Source: Salinispirillum sp. LH 10-3-1 (GTDB taxonomy: Bacteria; Pseudomonadota; Gammaproteobacteria; Pseudomonadales; Natronospirillaceae). Taken from it: a DNA stretch of 64,000 nucleotides. Made by a program: the position numbers and the translations under genes. The notes below the pieces were generated by a model, which saw only the letters and a program-made list of their open reading frames with translations, was not told the origin of the DNA and did not search any database. Location of the stretch: the NCBI RefSeq assembly GCF_030643825.1, contig NZ_CP101717.1, positions 2,294,001-2,358,000 of the forward strand. The letters run 5' to 3'. Below, piece after piece: positions 31,656-40,351 of the stretch (position 1 is the first letter of the stretch; each line of letters starts with the position of its first letter).

Positions 31656-32630
31656 TCAAAGCTGATCAAGAAATAATCGGAACTCATGAATCACTTCATC
31701 ATTACGTTGCGGCCCCATGATGTCGCCGACAAAGACGTGCTGGGAATCGCCTGAGGGTACCGTCACCCAACGAAAGGCTTTTGGTACGCCACCCCATTGT
31801 TCGAATATCGCACGTGCGCGCATTGGGTTGATCACCGGGTCTTCCGGGCTCACCTGTATCATCAAGGGCGTTTTCATTTTTTGATAATCGATATGTGCAA
31901 TCTGCTCCAATAATAGCTGCATCTCAATCCATGCCAGAGTGCTGTAAGTCGTAGACCAGTACTTGGCTTGCAACTTATTACGCGGTTCCCATGAATGAAA
32001 CCTACCGGCGACCCAAGGTATCCAAGTGCGTGCTCCCGGCCACGTCAGTAAAAACGCTCGCTTATCGCTGACACCAAAGTTAGGGGCGATCAGTAATAAA
32101 GCCTGTAAATGCTGATCAACATCGCGCTGCTGGGTCAGCCAGACCGCTGAAGCCGCCCCCGTCGATGTCGCCACAATAACCACACGTTCGCCCAGCGCGC
32201 GCGCCATTAACCAATATTCCCACACCGACTCCAACCAATGCCCAGCGTGGTATTTCCCCATACCGGCAGTCCCCATACCATGACCTGAGATCCGCGCATA
32301 CAACGCATTGGCTTGGTCAGCCGCCGCCAGCGTTTCTGTAACGGGCGATATTTCCTGACGCGACGCTGAGAGGCCATGCAAATACAGGTAGCAGATCTTT
32401 GTGCGCTCAGGTTTGGCTGGCTGGGCAAATACCACCAATGCCTCAGCGCCCGGCTTCAAGCCACGCTCATTAGCCTCTCGTGTATGCAGGCGCAACGCCA
32501 GTTGCTCAAGTGTTTGATACCTCGGCAGCTCGTCAGGCAACACCGGCGAGATCAATTTAGGCCGCTCTGCCAAACGCAGAACAATCACCAACACCACTAC
32601 CACGCTAATTCCGATTAATGCGCCAACCAT
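31656..32630 (-). CDS. Membrane-anchored alpha/beta hydrolase
   Basis: A 324-residue alpha/beta hydrolase with one N-terminal membrane helix (about 3-21). The oxyanion region is YLYLHGLSASRQE, the nucleophile elbow is ATSTGAA (Ser in S-x-G context), an acid candidate is in SPEDPVIN, and the catalytic His in GDSQHVFVGD. The substrate is unknown; an envelope-facing esterase or lipase is inferred. It overlaps the GTPase gene upstream by 16 bases and so belongs to the same operon as the DUF2868 and DUF3482 genes. Confidence 0.82.
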   Translation of the reverse strand: MVGALIGISVVVVLVIVLRLAERPKLISPVLPDELPRYQTLEQLALRLHTREANERGLKPGAEALVVFAQPAKPERTKICYLYLHGLSASRQEISPVTETLAAADQANALYARISGHGMGTAGMGKYHAGHWLESVWEYWLMARALGERVVIVATSTGAASAVWLTQQRDVDQHLQALLLIAPNFGVSDKRAFLLTWPGARTWIPWVAGRFHSWEPRNKLQAKYWSTTYSTLAWIEMQLLLEQIAHIDYQKMKTPLMIQVSPEDPVINPMRARAIFEQWGGVPKAFRWVTVPSGDSQHVFVGDIMGPQRNDEVIHEFRLFLDQL

Positions 32631-34027
32631 ACGGCTTCCGTCTCTGTTTTAAGGGCACTCTGCAGGCGCTGCTCTAGAGCCTGCTCTATCCAAGAAGTTA
32701 ATGCTTGCTGCTGCTTATCGTTCCACCGCTCGCTCTGTACCCGCTGTGCCCAGCGCAACAATTGCACCTGCTCGTTCTGTTGCCATTCATGCGCCCCAGT
32801 ACGCAAGGCCAAGCGAGTACGCTCCGCATGAGGTCGTAACCACAGCTGCTGCACAAAGGTCATTGCACGCGCCATCACCACCAGCGGAAAGTTTGGGTGT
32901 TTCACCGGCCCCACAAAGTCTTTCTGTCTAACCAACGGCAGAAAACCCAATCGCTTGCCGGGTAACTGCTTACTGGCCCACCAGCCTCCTGCGGAACCGA
33001 GAATCCCGCCCGAGACTGCGCCCAACATCAAAGACGCCCCACCTAGGCCTGCATCCACGACCAATCCTGCTGCGGCGCCCGCAGCGCCGCTGACCGCCAA
33101 CAACTGGCGTTGCTTTAAGCCCCAAAGATACCAAGTTTCGGTATTCATTAGATGATCTTGGTCAATATCCCACTGGGCGATGCTGTCCACGCTGGCATTG
33201 CTATGCCCCCAGTCACCCAGCAATTGCTTAAACCAGTCCTGTTCTGCTTGGTCCAAGCGCTGGCGTAACAAGGCATCCGGCGAGTTGTGTAACGCGCGCG
33301 ACAATGCACTCACTGGCTCGCGACAGGCCATCTGCTCGCACCAATACTGTGCCAACATAAGACTGACATCGCGCAAGCGCTGCTGATCGCGCCGTTCGAG
33401 TCGCACACATAAGTCCTTGATCGGTGCAGACCAGCCTTGCGACAACTCACCCATCGCCCGCAACAGTGATTGACGTGCCGGCATGGTGGCCGTTAACGGA
33501 TTGAAGACACGAACCCATTGAAAAAACTGGCTCAAGGTAGTTAACCACTCGGTACGCTCCTCAGCGGGCGTCATCGGATTCACCACCGCCATTCGCGGCT
33601 GCCCGGTCCAACGCAAAATCTCCATCTCGGCTTCATCTGCCGCCGTCACTGGCTGGCCAGCATCCACTACATATAAGATCCCTGCTCCGGCCATAATGGG
33701 CGTCAGCAGTTGCACTTCATCGGGAAATTGCGTGGCGTGCTCGGGATGCGCCAGAAACGCCTTAACCCGCTCAGGGCGTTGCGCCGGGGAAACTGTTGCA
33801 GCTTCCAACCACGCCAGCACTTGGCGCGCACGCTGAAATCCGGGCGTGTCGGTCAGCGCAAGCAACACTTGGCCTTGCATGCGAAATTCAAAGGTATTAG
33901 CCGAGCGAGTCGTGCCAGACTCAACGCCCACCTGCACGCTGTCGTTCTCAACCAGCGTCGAGACGATAGAGGACTTGCCCTTGTTGGGATGCCCTACTAC
34001 ACACAAATGAGGTATTTTCACAGTCAC
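32615..34027 (-). CDS. DUF3482 family membrane-associated GTPase
   Basis: A 470-residue TrmE/Era-like GTPase with a C-terminal DUF3482 region. G1 GHPNKGKSS is at about 12-20 and G3 DTPGF at 60-64. The expected NKxD is replaced by NPMTP, so nucleotide specificity is relaxed or unusual. Residues near 310-355 form a glycine/alanine-rich hydrophobic hairpin that could enter the membrane. I chose GTG at 34027 (MTVKIPHLCVVG), 11 bases after the DUF2868 stop; a TTG at 34057 overlapping that gene is the alternative. The function of this family is not established. Confidence 0.8.
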   Translation of the reverse strand: MTVKIPHLCVVGHPNKGKSSIVSTLVENDSVQVGVESGTTRSANTFEFRMQGQVLLALTDTPGFQRARQVLAWLEAATVSPAQRPERVKAFLAHPEHATQFPDEVQLLTPIMAGAGILYVVDAGQPVTAADEAEMEILRWTGQPRMAVVNPMTPAEERTEWLTTLSQFFQWVRVFNPLTATMPARQSLLRAMGELSQGWSAPIKDLCVRLERRDQQRLRDVSLMLAQYWCEQMACREPVSALSRALHNSPDALLRQRLDQAEQDWFKQLLGDWGHSNASVDSIAQWDIDQDHLMNTETWYLWGLKQRQLLAVSGAAGAAAGLVVDAGLGGASLMLGAVSGGILGSAGGWWASKQLPGKRLGFLPLVRQKDFVGPVKHPNFPLVVMARAMTFVQQLWLRPHAERTRLALRTGAHEWQQNEQVQLLRWAQRVQSERWNDKQQQALTSWIEQALEQRLQSALKTETEAVWLAH

Positions 34028-34037
34028 AATGGTTGGC

Positions 34038-35123
34038 TCACAATGAAATCCATACAAGGCGATGCTGCCGTGCGAACGCCCGCCAACTGGCGATATGCCT
34101 ATCCGGCACAGTGTTACTGTCTTGATGCGCTAGCAAAGCCTGCGCGGGCTGCCATTCGCGCCCCGCTTCCACGATCAAGTCCCCCAGCTCAGCAACCGGA
34201 GAGCGCCCAGCAGAAACATGCCACAGGATAGCGGCCGGACGAGACGCTTTTAACGCGTCCCACACTTGCTGATCGTGCTGCCACGACGCCAAGCCCATTT
34301 GGTGACTCGACGGAAAAGATACGGGCACCGGATGCTCCCAATAAATAGCTTCTGCTGCACTCCAGTCGGCCAGAGTCCCTTCGGTGATCGCTGCATTAGC
34401 GGAGGCATCAGTACCCAAAGAGCCCCCCATAGAAGACACCTTTACCGCTTGGCGGCTGTACCACCGCCAGCGCACCCAACAACAGGCCGACAGAGCCACT
34501 CGCGGCAATAAATTATAGAACACGACGTTCGCCAACAAAAAAGGCCACCAGGCTGCGGCTTCGGAAATGCCACTTGCCGCTTGATCGATGCGGACGAAGC
34601 GCGTCGCTGACAACACCTCTGCCGTCGGCACTGCAGACTCCCAAAAACCTCGCCATGGCCAGCTAACCACGGCAACCCACTGCACAACACCATCCGCACT
34701 ATTGATTACCGTAGAACTCCACCCGAAGGCCAAATCCGTAAAAACCAATAAGAGCAAAAAAGTCGCGACAAGGCCAAGCGCCGCAAGCGCCCACAAGGCA
34801 TGTAGCACCCACAGCAGATACCAACGCTGTTCATCAGTCGGTCGCCAATACGTCGACACCGGTAACAATCGCACAATCCACGGAACGGAACCTGAGCGCG
34901 CCATCAGCAACACCGACAACACCACGCCCAATAAAGGCAGCGCCGCCCACAACAACCAGACCAGCATGATGTTGATGCGACCATCGGGCGAATAACTCAA
35001 ACCCGCAATAGCCAGCAATACACCGAATACCATCGCAACTGGCCAAATCCAAAAAGGCAACCGGATAAGTTTACCTGCGACCTGCGCCAACGCAGTGTGT
35101 GACGGTTCAAAGGAAGGACTCAA
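34038..35123 (-). CDS. DUF2868 family membrane protein
   Basis: A 361-residue protein with four or more membrane helices (about 25-45, 53-73, 100-130 and 190-212), a periplasmic or cytoplasmic loop between and a soluble C-terminal domain of about 130 residues. DUF2868 proteins are usually encoded directly before DUF3482 GTPases, as here. The only possible start is TTG at 35123, which has no strong ribosome-binding site. The function is unknown; a partnership with the GTPase is inferred from the pairing. Confidence 0.75.
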   Translation of the reverse strand: MSPSFEPSHTALAQVAGKLIRLPFWIWPVAMVFGVLLAIAGLSYSPDGRINIMLVWLLWAALPLLGVVLSVLLMARSGSVPWIVRLLPVSTYWRPTDEQRWYLLWVLHALWALAALGLVATFLLLLVFTDLAFGWSSTVINSADGVVQWVAVVSWPWRGFWESAVPTAEVLSATRFVRIDQAASGISEAAAWWPFLLANVVFYNLLPRVALSACCWVRWRWYSRQAVKVSSMGGSLGTDASANAAITEGTLADWSAAEAIYWEHPVPVSFPSSHQMGLASWQHDQQVWDALKASRPAAILWHVSAGRSPVAELGDLIVEAGREWQPAQALLAHQDSNTVPDRHIASWRAFARQHRLVWISL

Positions 35124-35222
35124 GCTGTTTGCTACTCAATGCTTTATGGTGGACAGCAGTGTGCCAGATGTCGTCACATTCTTCACGCCCATAGTGCAAT
35201 GTGTAATAAGTCTGTTACATGA

Positions 35223-35251
35223 TTGACAAGCCTGAAGCCGGTGGTTACAAC
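35223..35251 (+). promoter_or_regulatory. Promoter of the small lipoprotein gene
   Basis: A perfect TTGACA (35223-35228), a 17-base spacer and TACAAC (35246-35251) lie 32 bases before the ATG at 35283. Confidence 0.65.
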
Positions 35252-35282
35252 AGCGTTTGGATGATCGAACAAAAAGGTAAGC

Positions 35283-35426
35283 ATGATGAAATGGTTGATA
35301 ATGACCGCGTTGGTCATAACTCTAGCAGGTTGCGGCGGCAAGTCGGTCGACAACAGTGCCCGAGAGGAACTATTGGACCGGCATGAGAAGGCATCAGAAC
35401 GCCTGGATAAACATACCGGCCAATGA
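35283..35426 (+). CDS. Small lipoprotein, 47 residues
   Basis: A short gene supported by several signals. A lipoprotein signal peptide MMKWLIMTALVITLAGC has Cys17 in an LAGC lipobox, with AAAGG upstream of the ATG and a good sigma-70 promoter before it. The mature 31 residues are highly charged and probably helical (REELLDRHEKASERLDKH). The stop lies in a perfect hairpin shared with the convergent ribE. It resembles small entericidin-like or YifL-like lipoproteins only in layout. The function is unknown. Confidence 0.75.
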   Translation: MMKWLIMTALVITLAGCGGKSVDNSAREELLDRHEKASERLDKHTGQ

Positions 35427-35439
35427 GCCAATAGGCTCA
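35424..35439. terminator. Palindrome carrying both stop codons of the small lipoprotein and ribE
   Basis: TGAGCC (35424-35429) pairs with GGCTCA (35434-35439) around AATA. The first TGA ends the lipoprotein gene and the last TCA is the ribE stop on the minus strand. The T-tracts are weak, so termination is only possible. Confidence 0.5.
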
Positions 35440-36051
35440 GCTTTGCAATCGCTGAGCTAAGACCCGCTCTACCGTGTCTACCACGGCACGGGTCTGGCTA
35501 TCAATTTCAATATTGACTGGCGTTCCTTCAGCAGCGCCACCCAACACCGTCACGTCAAGCGTTTCTGGTATCAAGCTGATGGTAAATCCATTGGCGGTAA
35601 CATCGACGATCGTCAGAGATGCGCCGTCGACCCCAATATAACCTTTGCTGAACAGGTACGGCCGAAGTGGCTCAGGCACCTCTACGTGCAGCATCTTGCC
35701 ATGGCCCAAGGTTTCGATCTTGGTGATACGCCCCATCGCTGCGACATGGCCCGACAATAGATGCCCACCCACCTCGTCAGCCGCCCGCATGGCACGCTCA
35801 AAGTTCACCTGATCACCTTCTTGGCACACGCCTAAAGACGTGAGTTGCAAAGACGTTTGCATGACATCAAAATCAATCTGGTTACCTTGCTGTGTCACAA
35901 CAGTCAGGCACACGCCATTTAACGCAATTGACGCACCCCGTTTGACATCGTCCACACTGCCGGACGGAAATTCCACCGCCAGCCGCACGAGGTCCTGATC
36001 CGGAACCCGCTTGACGATCGTTGCCTTCCCCTGAACTATACCTGTAAACAT
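35437..36051 (-). CDS. ribE: Riboflavin synthase
   Basis: A 204-residue lumazine-binding protein that converts two 6,7-dimethyl-8-ribityllumazine molecules to riboflavin. It begins MFTGIVQG and has two homologous barrels, the first with NGVCLTVV and GGHLLSGHV, the second with DGASLTIVDV and SLIPETL. It is slightly shorter than the usual 213-220. It stands apart from other rib genes and is preceded by a DUF2185 gene 11 bases upstream. A flavin-binding antenna paralogue is possible but less likely, since both ligand-binding motifs are intact. Confidence 0.88.
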   Translation of the reverse strand: MFTGIVQGKATIVKRVPDQDLVRLAVEFPSGSVDDVKRGASIALNGVCLTVVTQQGNQIDFDVMQTSLQLTSLGVCQEGDQVNFERAMRAADEVGGHLLSGHVAAMGRITKIETLGHGKMLHVEVPEPLRPYLFSKGYIGVDGASLTIVDVTANGFTISLIPETLDVTVLGGAAEGTPVNIEIDSQTRAVVDTVERVLAQRLQS

Positions 36052-36062
36052 TTGTAACTCCG

Positions 36063-36401
36063 CTAGTCGGGAATACTGTAGTCAGTGACGGGAACCCAGT
36101 CATTACGGCCTGGCAAACGCTCCCACACACTACCGATATCAGAACGCTCAATCAGCGCTGAAATACTTGGGTCCAGACGCTCAAGACAATCCAACGGCGC
36201 AACCAAGGCGCTGCCTTCCTGCAAGAGGAACTCATCTGACTCTAGCCCTGAGTAAAACCTGAACCCCGTATCGTTCGCGTGATTAGGGTTTTCCTTGTAA
36301 AAAAATCGGATCGGTAGCGGCTGCTCGTTAAGTATCATGCTGGAGGCTAGGCATAGGTGTCCTTGGGACATCGCTGTAGCTGACCGAACATACTCACTCA
36401 T
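36063..36401 (-). CDS. DUF2185 (Imm33-like) domain protein
   Basis: A 112-residue protein. The pattern IRFFYKENPNHANDTGFRFYSGLESDEFL followed by LERLDPSISALI matches the DUF2185 / immunity-protein 33 family, where ExxxxxDSGWRxxSG and a C-terminal DPS are conserved. Such domains often occur as immunity genes beside polymorphic toxins, but many are free-standing. No toxin is visible here. It lies 11 bases before ribE, probably in one transcript. Confidence 0.7.
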   Translation of the reverse strand: MSEYVRSATAMSQGHLCLASSMILNEQPLPIRFFYKENPNHANDTGFRFYSGLESDEFLLQEGSALVAPLDCLERLDPSISALIERSDIGSVWERLPGRNDWVPVTDYSIPD

Positions 36402-36790
36402 CGCTGCTTCTACCTGTTTCGAAAAGGGCGCGCATTATATAGATGCCACTCACCCTTTGAGAAGACCCAGCTTCTGGTTTTTCCAATACAATTAAAAACC
36501 TGTCGGCAGATCAATCGGTTAGCACTGTTACAATTTGTAAACAAAACCCTCGCCCTACCCAAAGGCTGTCATCAGAAAGAAAAGACCGCTAAAAACGCGA
36601 AAAAACGAGGTAGAATTCACATAATACGCTAATATATAGAGCAGTGTTCATACTCACACAGGCAGACGCCATTTGCGTGGAGGCGTCAAAAAATTAACAC
36701 TGCAGGTTGATCCGATCTATAAGAAGCACCATATACTATAACGTGTGATCGGACGCAGAATTGAAAACAGAGGACTCAGAGGTAATAAGG
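36402..36790. other. Intergenic region before the 62-residue protein
   Basis: About 389 bases, AT-rich, without a convincing gene. It holds a GACGCC/GGCGTC hairpin (36666-36687), a TCCGATC/GATCGGA inverted repeat (36711-36717 and 36747-36753), and a possible promoter TTGATC (36707-36712) with TATACT (36732-36737), though the spacer is a long 19 bases. Confidence 0.5.
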
Positions 36791-36979
36791 ATGGATGTGC
36801 AGACACAGCTAGAAGCACTGGAACAGGCGATCACCGATGCCGAAGAACGCAAGCGGCAATTCGTACGTGATCATCCCAATGGTACGGGTGACAAACAGGA
36901 ACGCACAAAACTGTATACTGATGTAGAACGCGCAAGACGCGCACTGCGAGAGTTTAAAGTGAAGAATCAGCTGGTCTAA
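36791..36979 (+). CDS. Small helical protein, 62 residues
   Basis: A short, highly charged protein predicted as two helices or a coiled coil (QLEALEQAITDAEERKRQF and RTKLYTDVERARRALREF) joined by a HPNGTGD turn. I do not recognise a family. The ATG at 36791 has AGAGGT seven bases upstream; an in-frame TTG at 36761 lies before that site. The stop codon is in the loop of a terminator-like hairpin. It lies 46 bases before the M61 peptidase gene. Confidence 0.7.
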   Translation: MDVQTQLEALEQAITDAEERKRQFVRDHPNGTGDKQERTKLYTDVERARRALREFKVKNQLV

Positions 36980-36992
36980 CCGACCAGCTTTT
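36969..36992 (+). terminator. Terminator with the stop codon in its loop
   Basis: AGCTGGTC (36969-36976) and GACCAGCT (36982-36989) form a perfect 8-bp stem. The loop TAACC contains the TAA of the small protein, and TTTT (36989-36992) follows. Confidence 0.6.
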
Positions 36993-37025
36993 CCCGCCCA
37001 TAAAAACATCGACGGTAGCTAAGCC

Positions 37026-38801
37026 ATGCCCTCCTATACTATTACACCGGCAGACCCTGCAGGGCATCTGTTTGCGGTGGAATTGCATCTTGAAAACCCT
37101 TCACCCAAGCAACACTTTTGGCTACCAGCGTGGATCCCCGGATCCTACATGATTCGGGATTTCGCCCGGCACGTACTGAATATGCGCGCCACCCTGCAGG
37201 ATGGTACCCCGGTTGGACTGCAACAGCTCGACAAACAGACTTGGGTAGCCGAGCAACCCGGTAAGCAGGCACTTACATTACGCTATCAGGTGTACGCTTG
37301 GGACCTGTCCGTGCGCTCTGCTTATCTCGACCAGAGTCGTGCGTTCTTCAATGGCAGCAGTGTGTTTCTTGCCCCGCGCGATCATGAATCCAGCCCATGC
37401 CAGATGACCATCAACCCGCCCAGCGCAACGGTCGATGGTCAGTGGCGCGTCGCCACCAGCATGACCAAGCATTCCGTAAACACAGAAGGGTTCGGCAGCT
37501 ACCATTGCGTAAATTATGATGAGCTGATTGACCACCCCGTGGAAATCAGCGACTTTGCGTATGGCCAATTTGAGGTGGAAGGCGTACGGCATGATATCGT
37601 TTTGTCAGGCCGCCATAACGCCGACATGACGCGTCTGGAACAGGATCTTGCCAAAATCTGCCAACACCACATTAGATTCTGGCGGATCCCCGCACCGGTT
37701 TCGCACTACGTGTTTATGACAGCTGTCCTTGGTAACGGCGGTGGTGGGCTCGAACATCGTGCCAGCACGGCACTGATGACCAGTCGCAGCAGCCTGCCAA
37801 GCAAAGGCATGACGGACACCACTCCAGGCTATCGCGACTATTTAGGTCTGTGCTCCCACGAGTATTTTCATACTTGGAACGTCAAGCGACTCAAGCCACG
37901 CGTTTTCCTGCCTTATCAACTGGAACAAGAGAGCTACACCGAGCTTCTGTGGTGGTTCGAGGGCATTACCTCTTACTACGATGACCTTGGCGTACTGCGC
38001 GCCGGTTGCATCAGTGTGGAGCACTATTTGGAACGCCTCAGTCAATTGCTGACGCGCGTTGTGCGAGGACCCGGTCGCCTGCAACAAAGTATGGCCGAAA
38101 GCAGTTTCAACGCTTGGACGAAGTTTTATAAGCAAGACGAAAACGCCAGCAATGCCATTGTCAGCTATTACACCAAAGGCGCCTTGTTTGCCCTCTATCT
38201 GGACCTGACCATTCGACTGGGCACCGATGGCAAGCAATCGCTGGATGATTTAGTGCGCGCGTTATGGCAACGTCATTCACAAGACGGCGTTCCAGAGCAT
38301 GGCATACCAGAGGTTGCCCGCGATGTGATCGACTGCGATCTCTCAGCGGCCTTCCAGCTCGGACTCTATGGCACTGAAGACCTCCCGCTTGAGCCCTTGC
38401 TAGAACAATTTGGCGTACAGACCACGTGGGGCACCGCGGAGTCGCTAAAGCGCGCAGGGGGGCAAAAGAGCCATATCAAAGAGGGGCAATGCAGCCTTGG
38501 CGCATACTTTGATAACCACCCCATGGGTGCCAAAGCCCGTGTAGTGCTCAGTGGCAGCGCCGCCCACAAAGCGGGTATTTCAACCGGCGACGTTATCATT
38601 GCGCTCGACCACGTACAAACTGACGCGGCCCAGATTGACGAACAGATTGCTCTGCGGCAGCCGGGTGAGCGCATAGATGTGCACTTGTTTCGCCGCGACG
38701 AACTACGCCATCATGTTGTGATCGCCGAAGTAGGCGCCGCAACGACTTGCGTGTTGACCATTTCAGATAAGGCAGCGACAAGCCGCTGGTTAGGCGTCTG
38801 A
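37026..38801 (+). CDS. M61 family metallopeptidase with PDZ domain
   Basis: A 591-residue M61 (glycyl aminopeptidase-like) zinc peptidase. The N-terminal beta domain covers about 1-200, the gluzincin active site HEYFHTWNVKRLKP is at 278-291, with GLEHR at 241-245 and WWFEGITSYYDD carrying the third zinc ligand (Glu), and the C-terminal PDZ domain is at about 490-575. No signal peptide is evident, so a cytoplasmic location is inferred. M61 enzymes act on N-terminal glycine or alanine or as endopeptidases; the substrate here is unknown. Confidence 0.9.
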   Translation: MPSYTITPADPAGHLFAVELHLENPSPKQHFWLPAWIPGSYMIRDFARHVLNMRATLQDGTPVGLQQLDKQTWVAEQPGKQALTLRYQVYAWDLSVRSAYLDQSRAFFNGSSVFLAPRDHESSPCQMTINPPSATVDGQWRVATSMTKHSVNTEGFGSYHCVNYDELIDHPVEISDFAYGQFEVEGVRHDIVLSGRHNADMTRLEQDLAKICQHHIRFWRIPAPVSHYVFMTAVLGNGGGGLEHRASTALMTSRSSLPSKGMTDTTPGYRDYLGLCSHEYFHTWNVKRLKPRVFLPYQLEQESYTELLWWFEGITSYYDDLGVLRAGCISVEHYLERLSQLLTRVVRGPGRLQQSMAESSFNAWTKFYKQDENASNAIVSYYTKGALFALYLDLTIRLGTDGKQSLDDLVRALWQRHSQDGVPEHGIPEVARDVIDCDLSAAFQLGLYGTEDLPLEPLLEQFGVQTTWGTAESLKRAGGQKSHIKEGQCSLGAYFDNHPMGAKARVVLSGSAAHKAGISTGDVIIALDHVQTDAAQIDEQIALRQPGERIDVHLFRRDELRHHVVIAEVGAATTCVLTISDKAATSRWLGV

Positions 38802-38853
38802 TGTCGCCTTGCAGGGCAGTCGAGAACTAATTATGACAAAACGGGAGCGCCAA

Positions 38854-39303
38854 ATGAGCACAATTGCAATCGTGTTACTCATCATCGCAACACTGTTTCT
38901 TATTTTGCGCGTCGTCATCATTCCCAATGCTCCGGCCAAGGCTCTCGGCCTAACCGCCGAAGGCACTCTACAGCCCTGCCCAACCACACCCAATTGCGTG
39001 TCCAGCCAAACCGACAAGGTGTCGGCCTACGTGGCACCATTGACATTAGAGGGCTCAATGGATGAAGCAATGCCCCGACTGCGCAGAGTTTTGGCTCAAG
39101 TCGGACCACATGAGATCAAGACTGAATCAGCCGACTACCTACACGCCGTCTTTATCACACCACTAATGGGGTATCGTGATGACGTGGAGTTTCTATTGGA
39201 TCGAAGCGCGGGTGTTATGCACGTACGCAGTGCCTCTCGACTCGGCCGGAAAGACTTCAATGTCAACCGAACTCGAGTCGAGGCCATCCGCAGTGCCCTT
39301 TAA
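38854..39303 (+). CDS. DUF1499 domain protein
   Basis: A 149-residue protein with an N-terminal membrane helix (about 3-24) and a DUF1499 domain: LQPCPTTPNCVSSQ near the start, VEFLLDRSAGVMHVRSASRLGRKDFNVNRTRVEAIR at the end. The start at 38854 has GGGAG seven bases upstream; 38833 and TTG 38809 are alternatives. The function of DUF1499 is not known. The stop overlaps the convergent YhhN gene by four bases. Confidence 0.85.
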   Translation: MSTIAIVLLIIATLFLILRVVIIPNAPAKALGLTAEGTLQPCPTTPNCVSSQTDKVSAYVAPLTLEGSMDEAMPRLRRVLAQVGPHEIKTESADYLHAVFITPLMGYRDDVEFLLDRSAGVMHVRSASRLGRKDFNVNRTRVEAIRSAL

Positions 39304-39977
39304 GCGACGGCAAACGGGTCTTCTTCGGGTTCGCGATACCAGATTAACGCATGTGCCAGGCAGAACTGCGCTAAATAATAACTGACCATAACCACCACAT
39401 CGGAGTTGTCGATCGCCGACACCAACGTGCTGTAGCCCAATACCGTGTCGGAAAACATAAACAGCAAAACACCGGGTATAGCGATCCAGTGCACACGCTT
39501 ACACAGCGTGGCTGCAATCGCCATGGCACCTAAGGTGACCATGTACGCCAACACAGCGAAGTACATTTGCCCGTTCAGATCAGGCAAAATGAGGTACCCA
39601 CCCAGCAAGCCCGCGCAAATGATCACAATGATCACCAGCCACCGAATGTGTGCCATAGAAGCCGAGTGAGCAAAGACCTTCAGGTAGACCAAGTGAGCCA
39701 ATAAAAAGGCTGCCAAGCCGACAATAAACTGCCCCGGTATCAGCAATACAATATCGCCGATCGACGACAGCCCTAACGCGACCATCAGCCAGAGTTTCAG
39801 TGGCTCTTCCGCTGGCACGCTGCGCCACACCCAAAACAGTAACAGCAACACCGGCAAGGGTTTAAGCACCCAATTCACTTCGGGGATAAACCATGTGAAG
39901 TACACATTCAGCACATAGCCCAGTGCAGCCATACACCAGATAACGTAAAACCACAAAATAGAACGAGACTGCTCCAC
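39300..39977 (-). CDS. YhhN/TMEM86 family membrane protein (lysoplasmalogenase-like)
   Basis: A 225-residue integral membrane protein with about eight helices. The family motifs KPLPVLLLL, GLSSIGDIVLLIPGQFIVGLAAFLLAHLVY and GVLLFMFSDTVLGY are clear. Mammalian TMEM86B and a Legionella homologue hydrolyse the vinyl-ether bond of lysoplasmalogen; the bacterial role here is uncertain. The start is GTG at 39977. Confidence 0.87.
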   Translation of the reverse strand: MEQSRSILWFYVIWCMAALGYVLNVYFTWFIPEVNWVLKPLPVLLLLFWVWRSVPAEEPLKLWLMVALGLSSIGDIVLLIPGQFIVGLAAFLLAHLVYLKVFAHSASMAHIRWLVIIVIICAGLLGGYLILPDLNGQMYFAVLAYMVTLGAMAIAATLCKRVHWIAIPGVLLFMFSDTVLGYSTLVSAIDNSDVVVMVSYYLAQFCLAHALIWYREPEEDPFAVA

Positions 39978-40351
39978 AACACTGCCCTTATTATCTTTAT
40001 CGCTGGATACTCTAACGTAGCGGCGATTATCTTAGCAATCACAAGTGATTTTGGTAGGCGATTGCCGAGCAAGTTTGTAAGCTTTTTGCTTCCTCCCCAA
40101 CAACTACAAATCGTAACAAGCCGACGAAGCCACACACCGTCTGGCCTTCCGCGATGTCAACGTTACCGGGCTAAATTTTTGTCACAAATTCATCTTGCCA
40201 GACACAAGGGGTAGTGGTTTAGAATACAGCCAACCACAACAATTAGTGTTTATGAGCCAGAGCGTCCTGAGCGCAGTATCACGCTCTCCAGCAGCATGAG
40301 TGGACACAAATAACGCATTCCTTTCGTCAATCAGGTAGCAGGACAATTACC
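39978..40351. other. Upstream region of nrdJa
   Basis: 374 bases without a supported gene. I looked for a cobalamin riboswitch (B12 box) and NrdR boxes and could not find convincing ones. A weak TTGCCA ... TAGAAT pair near 40195-40225 has a long spacer. The start of nrdJa has CAGGTAGCAGGA upstream. Confidence 0.5.

Noticed and set aside
35437-36051. ribE as a bioluminescence antenna protein (LumP/YFP)
   Set aside because: Both lumazine-binding motifs of true riboflavin synthase are intact and no lux genes are near.
36666-36687. Hairpin as terminator of a small RNA
   Set aside because: It is followed by A rather than T on the plus strand and preceded by T on the minus strand, so it does not form an intrinsic terminator.
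39978-40351. Possible cobalamin riboswitch before nrdJa
   Set aside because: No B12 box or conserved core could be found on the plus strand.
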